Assembly: GCA_026416065.1 (NCBI GenBank)
Contig: JAOAFW010000284.1
Span: 1-6,804 of the forward strand
DNA from: Fimbriimonadales bacterium
GTDB lineage: Bacteria > Armatimonadota > Fimbriimonadia > Fimbriimonadales > GBS-DC
Reading direction: 5' to 3'
DNA length: 6,804 nucleotides
A model generated the notes under the pieces. The model saw only the letters and a program-made list of their open reading frames with translations, searched no databases and was not told the origin of the DNA. The position numbers and the translations under genes were made by a program. Shown here piece by piece: positions 1 to 5,311 of this stretch (position 1 is its first letter; each line of letters opens with the position of its first letter).

Positions 1-773
1 CCCGACACCAGCTCCACACGCGCGTTGCGCCAGTCCTCGTCGGTGGTGTTCTCCACAATCGCCCAGCCCTGCAGCAGCGGCTCGCCCTCGCCCATCACCA
101 GCCGATAGCTCATCGTCCACAGGGGCATCTCGGTCAGGTAGCCGACCAGCACGCGCCGATTGCCCTGTCCACGAAAGCGTAGCTCGACGGTTTTGCGCGT
201 GGTGTCCAGTCCCGTGCCCAGCGCGGCGAGGGCGTCCTGCAACTCTTTCTGAAGTCGCTCATCGCGCACGCGGAAACTGCGAACGGAATCGAGCGACGCG
301 GAGCGCATCCCCTCGCGCGTCATCAGGTTTACGAACGATTGGTCAACGACGGTCTCGCCTGCGGCGACTTTGCGCGTCTCTACGCTCAGCACCGTACCCT
401 GAAGCGTCTCTTTCTCGGTTTGAATTTCTACGGGCGCGCCGCGCAAACGCTGCAGAAGCGTGGCGAGATTCGGGTTATCGGCGATGTTAATCGCAAAGGC
501 GCCAAGTGTGCGGGTCAGCGGGTCGCGTGGGGCGTATTGCACGGGCAGAATCTGCCCGCCGTCGAAGTCCACCAGCACGAGCGACTTGAGCAGGTCGTTC
601 ATTTGATTTTCGCGCAGGCTGAGCGTGAGGCTCGTTTCACCGCTCACACGCCCCAGTCGCTCGATGTAGCCCACGCCGCTGCGGAACAGTACCACGCGCG
701 TAATCGGCAGCGCATCCTGCGCCAGCCCGCTCCCAATCGCAAGTAATAAAAACGCTGTCCATGCGTATCGCAT
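1..773 (-). CDS. Secreted DUF4139-family protein (N-terminal part, runs off left edge)
   Basis: This is an open minus-strand frame from ATG at 773 to the window edge, giving 257 complete codons without a stop. Residues 1-19 (MRYAWTAFLLLAIGSGLAQ) form a clear signal peptide, probably cut after GLA, so the product is exported. After it comes a beta-rich stretch with the segment GVGYIERLGRVSG (33-45) and the helix-like LRENQMNDLLKSLVLVDFDG (53-72). The latter is typical of the N-terminal part of this family. The visible C-terminal part GYLTEMPLWTMSYRLVMGEG (211-230) followed by LLQGWAIVENTTDEDW (233-248) is the hallmark start of a DUF4139 domain, whose function is unknown. A GGAGG ribosome binding site lies 9 bases before the ATG, which fixes the start. 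The gene lies co-directionally 240 bases downstream of the PASTA kinase-like gene and probably has its own start signals. The C-terminus is missing. Family assignment is confident; function is not. Confidence 0.85.
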   Translation of the reverse strand, partial: MRYAWTAFLLLAIGSGLAQDALPITRVVLFRSGVGYIERLGRVSGETSLTLSLRENQMNDLLKSLVLVDFDGGQILPVQYAPRDPLTRTLGAFAINIADNPNLATLLQRLRGAPVEIQTEKETLQGTVLSVETRKVAAGETVVDQSFVNLMTREGMRSASLDSVRSFRVRDERLQKELQDALAALGTGLDTTRKTVELRFRGQGNRRVLVGYLTEMPLWTMSYRLVMGEGEPLLQGWAIVENTTDEDWRNARVELVS

Positions 774-1013
774 GTGTATCATCCTCCGGTATATTATGAC
801 GCGCCGCGGTGCATAGCGAGTTATACCGCCCGGTCAGCAGCCCAGCCGGATGCCTCTGACCCGGAGTATCCCCAACCACTTGATGGGCAAACTGTGTTCG
901 GATGCCTGCCCTGCAGGTGTCCTGCCAGACAAATAACCCCCACATACACAGTCCACTCAGGACGCCTGTCAGACTCACTCGCAGCTGCCTCATCCGCGCG
1001 CATGCAAAAGGGG
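774..1013. other. Intergenic stretch between kinase-like and DUF4139 genes
   Basis: These 240 bases hold no gene I can support and no clear T-tailed terminator. Two -10-like hexamers face the DUF4139 gene on the minus strand: TATAAC at 820-825 and CATAAT at 793-798, each 5 of 6 to TATAAT. Neither has a recognisable -35 box. The first would give a leader of roughly 40 bases that includes the GGAGG. A minus-strand frame starting at 993 opens with a hydrophobic N-terminus (MRQLRVSLTGVLSGLCMWGL) but runs on out of frame through the start of the DUF4139 gene and has no good ribosome binding site. A second minus frame, 821-1024, has no family features either. This could be a leader or spacer, or a decayed small gene. 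Confidence 0.4.
783..787 (-). promoter_or_regulatory. Ribosome binding site of the DUF4139 gene
   Basis: On the minus strand this reads GGAGG, a strong Shine-Dalgarno core, with 9 bases (ATGATACAC) before the ATG at 773. It supports this start codon and shows that this gene is translated with an ordinary leader, unlike the neighbouring kinase-like gene. Confidence 0.75.
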
Positions 1014-2756
1014 CTATCGTACAATCTCCTGCGCCAATCGCTCGTCTATGTAGACCCGGATTTTCACTGAAGTTCCCTGCGCCTCCACAGGGATTGTATA
1101 AACCTGCCCGCCTGTGCGCTGCTCATCCAGCACGATGCGCTTGCCCAGCTCATCCTCCACCTCGATCCGGATACGGCGGTCGGGCTGGTCGCTCAGGTCA
1201 ATTTTCACTTCGAAAGTGCGCTTCGGGGCGTCCGTTTGGGGCGGCTGGGGCTCGGGTTCGGGCGTGGTAGGCGGCACGGTTTCGTAGCCTGAGCCGATGC
1301 TCACGATGAGCTTAATCGGACGCGAACGGTCGATGCGCGTGCCGGCGGGTGGCACCGTGCTGATGACATAGCCGAGCGGGATTTCGGTATCTCTGCGTTC
1401 CTCTGTGGCGTCCATCACGGCAAGCCCCATGCCTTCCAGTTCGCGACGAGCGCGGGATTCGGGCATGTTGCTCACATTCGGCACCTCCACAAAACGCGAG
1501 CCTTTGCTCACCCACAGGTAGACCTTGCTGCCTTTGCGTACCACACGCCCCTCGGGGGGATTGACGGAATAAATCACGCCGGGCGGGTACTGCTCGCTGT
1601 AGCCTTCTAAACGCACTTCGGGTTCGAGGTCGGCATTGCGCAAGATGCGGTTCGCCTCGTCCAGTTTTTTACCCACCACCTGGGGCACAGGGCGGTCTTC
1701 GGGCACGAAGCGCAGCGCCATCCACGCGGCGAAGCCAATCACCAAGCCAATCAGCACGAGTGCACCGGTGAGTCGTATCATCGTGCGCAGCCATTTCGGG
1801 ATGTCGTCCTCTTCTTCCTCCTCAACAGGGGTAGGGGGCGGTGTCGGGCTGCGGGCGAAGATATCGCCTGAAGCGGTCTTCGCGCCTGCGGAATCGGGCA
1901 AATCAATCGGCGACCAGCCGAGCGACTTGCCAAATCGGAGTGCGTCGCGTACCGCTTTCAGGTCGTTCAGCAGCTGTAGCGCGGTCGCGTAGCGTTGCGC
2001 AGGATCTTTCTGCAAGCACTTGGTCACGATGCCCTCCACCGTGCGCGGCGCGGCGGGGTTGCGCTGGCGCAGGGAGGGAATCGGGTCGTTCAGGTGCGAT
2101 TCGGCGGTCAGCATAGGCGTCTCGCCGGTGAAGGGAACCGTGGCGGTGATCATCTCGAACAGCATCACCCCGCAAGCGTAGATGTCGCTCGCGACGCCGG
2201 GCGCGCTCCCGCGAAACAGCTCGGGTGCGGTGTAGGCGGCGGCGCGGGCTTCGTGCGCAGTGGTCAGCCCCGGCTCGGCGCGGTATACGCCCCGCATCCC
2301 CACGCCGTTCAGCCACACATGCCACTCCGAGCCCACCAGCACATTCGCCGGACGCAAATCACCATGCGTCAGACCCGCGCCGTGAATTGCCTGCAGCCCC
2401 TCCACAATGCCAATCATAATCTCAACGGCTATTGGCACGGTGAAGGGCGCGGTACGGCGAATGCGCGTTTGCAAATCCAGCCCGCGCACGAACTCTTCTA
2501 CGAAGAACGGGGGCTGCGCCGCGAGGTCGACCTCGTACAGTTCCAACAGGTGCGGGCTACGCAGTCGCCGGCGTGAGTCGAGCGTGAGCTGCAGCGCGTC
2601 CAGCAGCGGCGTATTCGCCGCGTAGGGCGCACGCACGGCTTTGAGCGTCACCACACGCGAGCGGGTTAGGTCGCGGGCGCGGTACACATGAAACAGCAGC
2701 CCCTCCGAAAGCTGCTCCAGCAGCTCATAACGCGCCGCCAGCACATTCCCTGTCAT
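1014..2756 (-). CDS. PASTA-domain Ser/Thr kinase-like membrane protein, probable pseudokinase
   Basis: The 580-residue product has the layout of bacterial PknB/PrkC-type receptor kinases. A cytoplasmic kinase fold covers about 8-275, an acidic stretch lies at 312-318, and one transmembrane helix lies near 327-348. Two extracellular PASTA domains follow at about 357-419 and 425-489, then a Pro-rich linker (494-511) and a beta-rich C-terminal domain (513-580). PASTA domains are known to bind peptidoglycan fragments or lipid II. Retained kinase residues are K39 (VTLK), D133 and N138 (HGDLRPAN), the APE motif at 177-179, D191 and R255. Altered ones are the glycine loop (LSEGLLFHV, 16-24), the helix-C glutamate (T58 by my hand alignment), HRD changed to HGD, and DFG changed to GVG (151-153). 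Loss of the DFG aspartate removes the usual Mg-binding residue, so it is probably a pseudokinase or very weak kinase. The frame extends upstream to 2891, but ATG 2756 is chosen because the kinase homology begins there and a promoter -10 box lies just before it. Last codon TAG. Confidence 0.9.
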   Translation of the reverse strand: MTGNVLAARYELLEQLSEGLLFHVYRARDLTRSRVVTLKAVRAPYAANTPLLDALQLTLDSRRRLRSPHLLELYEVDLAAQPPFFVEEFVRGLDLQTRIRRTAPFTVPIAVEIMIGIVEGLQAIHGAGLTHGDLRPANVLVGSEWHVWLNGVGMRGVYRAEPGLTTAHEARAAAYTAPELFRGSAPGVASDIYACGVMLFEMITATVPFTGETPMLTAESHLNDPIPSLRQRNPAAPRTVEGIVTKCLQKDPAQRYATALQLLNDLKAVRDALRFGKSLGWSPIDLPDSAGAKTASGDIFARSPTPPPTPVEEEEEDDIPKWLRTMIRLTGALVLIGLVIGFAAWMALRFVPEDRPVPQVVGKKLDEANRILRNADLEPEVRLEGYSEQYPPGVIYSVNPPEGRVVRKGSKVYLWVSKGSRFVEVPNVSNMPESRARRELEGMGLAVMDATEERRDTEIPLGYVISTVPPAGTRIDRSRPIKLIVSIGSGYETVPPTTPEPEPQPPQTDAPKRTFEVKIDLSDQPDRRIRIEVEDELGKRIVLDEQRTGGQVYTIPVEAQGTSVKIRVYIDERLAQEIVR

Positions 2757-2765
2757 GGCTGTGTG

Positions 2766-2795
2766 ATTATAAAGATACCTGATGGAAACCTGCAA
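2766..2795 (-). promoter_or_regulatory. Sigma70-type promoter of the kinase-like gene, near-leaderless
   Basis: On the minus strand TTGCAG (2790-2795), an 18-base spacer and a perfect TATAAT (2766-2771) lie just before the gene. Only 9 bases (CACACAGCC) separate the -10 box from the ATG at 2756. Transcription would therefore start about two or three bases before the start codon, or at it, and there is no room for a Shine-Dalgarno site. The -35 match is only 3 of 6, although its TTG is kept. The position of the -10 also argues against the longer frame upstream. Confidence 0.65.
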
Positions 2796-2889
2796 CGGGC
2801 GACGGCGCGAGCGAGTCTTATGCGATAGTCGCGTCGAATGGCACGAAGGGTGCTGCAGGCAGACTCGTCGCCCGCGCGGGAAGTCGGGC

Positions 2890-2895
2890 AAAGGA
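2890..2895 (+). promoter_or_regulatory. Ribosome binding site of the metalloprotease gene
   Basis: AAAGGA lies 7 bases before the ATG at 2903. It favours this ATG over the next in-frame one at 2915, which has no such site in front of it. Confidence 0.6.
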
Positions 2896-2902
2896 TACGC
2901 TC

Positions 2903-5212
2903 ATGGACAGATTGATGGGGTATCGGGATCAGGCGCGCCCGGGGGTGCGCCGCTGCGTGGTAGTCGCGTTTTTCGCGTTGAGCGCATCGCTTGGCGCACT
3001 GACCACGGCGAGGGGGCAGGCGATTTACTGGATATCATCGTCTGTTGACTTTTCCCCTTCTTCCATGTCGTCATCGGCGACCTATGTGGCTGGAGTTGCT
3101 TACGATACGAATACCGCTCAGTGGGTGGCGGCGCGCTGGTCGGCGCAGAGCGGAGTAGAACTCCTACCATCGCTGGCGGGCTACGGCTCGACAGCTCACG
3201 CCATCTCTGCTGACGGCAAGGTAATCGTCGGTCACGCTACCGGCAGCTTAGGGCAGTGGCGTCCCTTCCGATGGGTGGAAGGAAGGGGCATCCAGGACTT
3301 GGGCTCACTCGGCGGCGAGTGGGGAGTCGCATGGAGCGTCTCTGCCGACGGACAGGTGGTCGTCGGCGTCTCTGGGACAGCGAGTGATGAGAATAACCCC
3401 ACGGGCTATGAACGCGCCTTCCGTTGGCACAACGGCACGATGCAAGATTTGGGCACGCTGGGTGGTAATCGCAGCGAAGCGCGCGCCGTCTCGGCTGATG
3501 GGAGTGTGGTCGTGGGCGACTCGGAGACAGAACAGGGGGCACGCGCCTTTCGCTGGACTGCCCAATCTGGCATGCAGAACCTGGGCGTGGTGAGCGGCGG
3601 CAGCGCCAGTTTTGCCCGCGCCGTCTCCGCCGATGGCAAGGTGATTGTAGGACACTCTGCCATCCCCACTGCGCAAGGACACAGCCGCAATTACGCTTTC
3701 CGTTGGAGCGCCGAGACCGGCATGCAAAGTTTGGGCGTGCTGGACGGGATACATAGCTACGCGTCTGCCGTCTCGGGCGACGGGCGGGTGGTCGTAGGAG
3801 TTGTTGTGGACGCATCACGCTACCGCGCTTTCATCTGGAAACCGGAAACGGGAATGCAATATCTCGAGGTGGTCTACGCCCACCTGCTACCTAATGGCGA
3901 ACGGCTGTCAAGCGCCGTTGCCATCTCGCCCAGTGGACGGTACATTCTGGGGTGGGGGTCACACGGCGCGTATATCCTCGACACCTGTCCCGGCGGCGAC
4001 ACGGACGCGGACTGTATCTGCGACGACTGGGAACGCAACGGACTGGACATCAACAACGACGGGGTAATCGATCTCAACCTGCCCGCGCTGGGCGCCACGG
4101 TCGGACGGCGCGACATCTTCATCGAGTATGACTCCATGAGCGGACAACGCCCCTCGCAGGCGGTGCTGGACGCTGTCCGAGCCGCTTTCCGAAATCGGCA
4201 GGTCTATGTCCACTTTATCGACGGCGGGGATCACGCAGCGCCCGCAACCAACTGGTCTAATGTTTGGCAGGACTACGACGCCTTCAAAACGCAGTATTAC
4301 GGTACGCCCGCTGAGCGCAACTCGCCGAACTGGCAGCATATCCGAAGGGCGAAGCGCAAGTTCGTGCGCTACTGCGTTTTCGCTAAGAGCTACGGCAGCA
4401 CTGCGGCGTCGGGTATCGCCGAGCTGCCCGGCGACGACATCATCGTCTCGCTGGGGCATTCGGACTGGTCGGGACTGAAAAACAAACTACCCATGACCTG
4501 GAAAGGGCGACGCGTCACTTGGGACGACCATGTGGCGGGAACCCTGATGCACGAGATAGGACATGCGCTGGGGCAACGCCACGGCGGATGTGACCATGTC
4601 AACTTCAAGCCTAACTACTACAGCGTGATGAACTATCTCTGGCAAATGCCCCAGCCGGGCTACGCGCCGAGCTGGCTACTGGACTACTCGACGGTCGCCT
4701 ATGAAAGCCTGAACGAGAACGACCTGTCCGAGCCAGACGGTATCGGCGGCGCGTCAGGGAAAAAAGTGCCTGTCGGCGGTTTGAACGGCTGGCTGGCGGA
4801 TATGCGCGGTCCCGTTGACTGGAACCAGGACGGCGACACGACCGATACGGGTGTTGTGCGCGACATCAACGGCGATAATCAGCACGCGGTGCTATGCGGG
4901 TTCAACAACTGGGCGTTCCTCGACTGTTCCTGCGACGGCGTGAACTGGCAGGATGGGGTGCGCGTGCTCCTTGCGGGGATTGAAGCCGACCAGGAGGAGA
5001 TGACCTTTGCTGATTGGCGTGCGCTGTCGCGAATCGGGATGCCACGCGCCGATACGGACTTTGACGGCTGCGTGGACGACGCCGACCTGCTCGCCGTGCT
5101 GTTCGCCTTCGGCTCCATCGGCGGCGGACTGCTTGAAGACCTCGACGAAGACGGCGTGGTCGACGACGCGGACCTGCTACTGGTGCTGTTCAACTTTGGC
5201 AGCGGGTGCTAA
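2903..5212 (+). CDS. Secreted modular metzincin metalloprotease with HAF propeller and dockerin-like tail
   Basis: The 769-residue product starts with a signal peptide: basic residues to R17, hydrophobic core 18-35, likely cut after ARG (38) or GQA (40). Residues about 57-360 are HAF-type repeats. Six SADG/VVG motifs start near 101, 145, 195, 240, 289 and 340, alternating with FRW...GMQDLG motifs, which suits a beta-propeller of about seven blades. Asp-rich calcium-loop segments follow (GDTDADCICDDW, 365-376; DINNDGVID, 382-390), then RRDIFIEYDSM (402-412). The protease core has HEIGHALGQRH at 550-560, giving zinc ligands H550, H554, H560 and catalytic E551 as in metzincins, plus a probable Met-turn at SVMNY (574-578). 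A second Asp-rich piece is at 638-657. The C-terminus carries two 12-residue EF-hand loops, D717-D728 and D746-D757, each followed by a DLLxVLFxFG helix, like a dockerin. Cysteines are numerous, including the last residue. Substrate is unknown; surface or extracellular proteolysis is inferred. Confidence 0.9.
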   Translation: MDRLMGYRDQARPGVRRCVVVAFFALSASLGALTTARGQAIYWISSSVDFSPSSMSSSATYVAGVAYDTNTAQWVAARWSAQSGVELLPSLAGYGSTAHAISADGKVIVGHATGSLGQWRPFRWVEGRGIQDLGSLGGEWGVAWSVSADGQVVVGVSGTASDENNPTGYERAFRWHNGTMQDLGTLGGNRSEARAVSADGSVVVGDSETEQGARAFRWTAQSGMQNLGVVSGGSASFARAVSADGKVIVGHSAIPTAQGHSRNYAFRWSAETGMQSLGVLDGIHSYASAVSGDGRVVVGVVVDASRYRAFIWKPETGMQYLEVVYAHLLPNGERLSSAVAISPSGRYILGWGSHGAYILDTCPGGDTDADCICDDWERNGLDINNDGVIDLNLPALGATVGRRDIFIEYDSMSGQRPSQAVLDAVRAAFRNRQVYVHFIDGGDHAAPATNWSNVWQDYDAFKTQYYGTPAERNSPNWQHIRRAKRKFVRYCVFAKSYGSTAASGIAELPGDDIIVSLGHSDWSGLKNKLPMTWKGRRVTWDDHVAGTLMHEIGHALGQRHGGCDHVNFKPNYYSVMNYLWQMPQPGYAPSWLLDYSTVAYESLNENDLSEPDGIGGASGKKVPVGGLNGWLADMRGPVDWNQDGDTTDTGVVRDINGDNQHAVLCGFNNWAFLDCSCDGVNWQDGVRVLLAGIEADQEEMTFADWRALSRIGMPRADTDFDGCVDDADLLAVLFAFGSIGGGLLEDLDEDGVVDDADLLLVLFNFGSGC
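3071..3982 (+). repeat. HAF-type protein repeats within the metalloprotease gene
   Basis: About seven degenerate repeats of 35-50 codons encode alternating AVSADGxVVVG and AFRWxxxxGMQDLGxLGG motifs. They are conserved at protein level but well diverged in DNA, so this is an old repeat domain rather than a recent tandem duplication. The first unit lacks a clean SADG motif and the last lacks a clean FRW motif (it has GAYIL). This would fit a propeller whose final blade is closed by both ends. Confidence 0.75.
5051..5203 (+). other. Paired EF-hand / dockerin-like C-terminal domain
   Basis: Two copies of D-x-D-x-D-G-x-V-D-D-A-D followed by LL-x-VLF-x-FG are spaced 29 residues apart (D717 and D746). 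Ligand positions 1, 3, 5 and 12 are all Asp, so both loops should bind calcium. This matches the two-loop plan of dockerin domains, which dock to cohesins. The variant DADLLxVLFxFG ending is also what I remember as a recurrent tail on secreted proteins of Armatimonadota. Docking or surface attachment is inferred. Confidence 0.7.
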
Positions 5213-5223
5213 GAAACTTCTCA

Positions 5224-5260
5224 GCCCCTCAGAGGCGCGGCGAACGCGCCCCTGAGGGGC
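5224..5260 (+). terminator. Strong GC hairpin after the metalloprotease gene, no T tract
   Basis: GCCCCTCAG (5224-5232) pairs with CTGAGGGGC (5252-5260). After one A/C mismatch, GGCGCG (5234-5239) pairs with CGCGCC (5245-5250) around a GCGAA loop. The stem begins 12 bases after the TAA stop. No run of T follows on the plus strand, so it is a T-less terminator, an mRNA 3'-end stabiliser, or a structure between two co-transcribed genes. Confidence 0.6.
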
Positions 5261-5311
5261 ACTCTCGAACACCTGCAGGAAGCTGCCTCATTCCCGCGAA
5301 ATTATCCCCGC

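Larger units (their letters stand above)
2757..2902. other. Divergent intergenic region with inverted repeat
   Basis: This region separates the kinase-like gene (minus) from the metalloprotease gene (plus). Besides the minus-strand promoter it holds an inverted repeat. CGGGCGACG at 2796-2804 is matched perfectly by CGTCGCCCG at 2866-2874, and GAGTC at 2813-2817 also pairs with GACTC at 2862-2866, leaving an 8-base bulge in the left arm. For the plus gene a weak extended -10 like TGCGATAGT lies at 2821-2829 (GATAGT is 4 of 6), with no convincing -35 box. The hairpin could form in DNA or partly in an RNA leader. Confidence 0.35.

Noticed and set aside
339..746. Plus-strand open frame of 135 codons
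   Set aside because: It lies wholly antisense to the DUF4139 gene, which has clear family motifs, a signal peptide and a ribosome binding site. The plus frame has none.
905..915. CCTGCAGG-type palindrome, also present near 5272-5279 as part of ACACCTGCAGG
   Set aside because: An 11-base match between two distant gaps in GC-rich DNA is easily chance, and neither copy sits in a shared position relative to a gene.
637..993. Minus-strand open frame of 118 codons overlapping the DUF4139 start
   Set aside because: The hydrophobic start is suggestive, but the rest overlaps the better supported DUF4139 frame out of phase and has no ribosome binding site. Kept only as a low-interest observation.
1995..2576. 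Plus-strand open frame of 193 codons and neighbouring antisense frames
   Set aside because: They are antisense to the kinase domain. High GC gives long open shadow frames, and the translations show no domain features.
2757..2891. N-terminal extension of the kinase-like frame by 45 codons to an ATG at 2891
   Set aside because: The extra residues are Arg/Ser/His-rich without family similarity, and the extension would contain the TATAAT box at 2766-2771. Kinase homology starts right after the ATG at 2756.
3237..3818. Minus-strand open frame of 193 codons opposite the HAF repeats
   Set aside because: It is Arg/Pro/Ser-rich shadow coding. The apparent repetition in it only mirrors the HAF repeats on the plus strand.
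3071..3982. Recent tandem DNA duplication or CRISPR-like repeat
   Set aside because: The repeat is in protein motifs only. Unit length varies and the DNA copies differ at many positions, as expected for an old propeller domain.
3959..4459. Minus-strand open frame of 166 codons opposite the protease linker region
   Set aside because: It reads as a plausible composition but is antisense to conserved protease sequence and shows no start signal or recognised motif.
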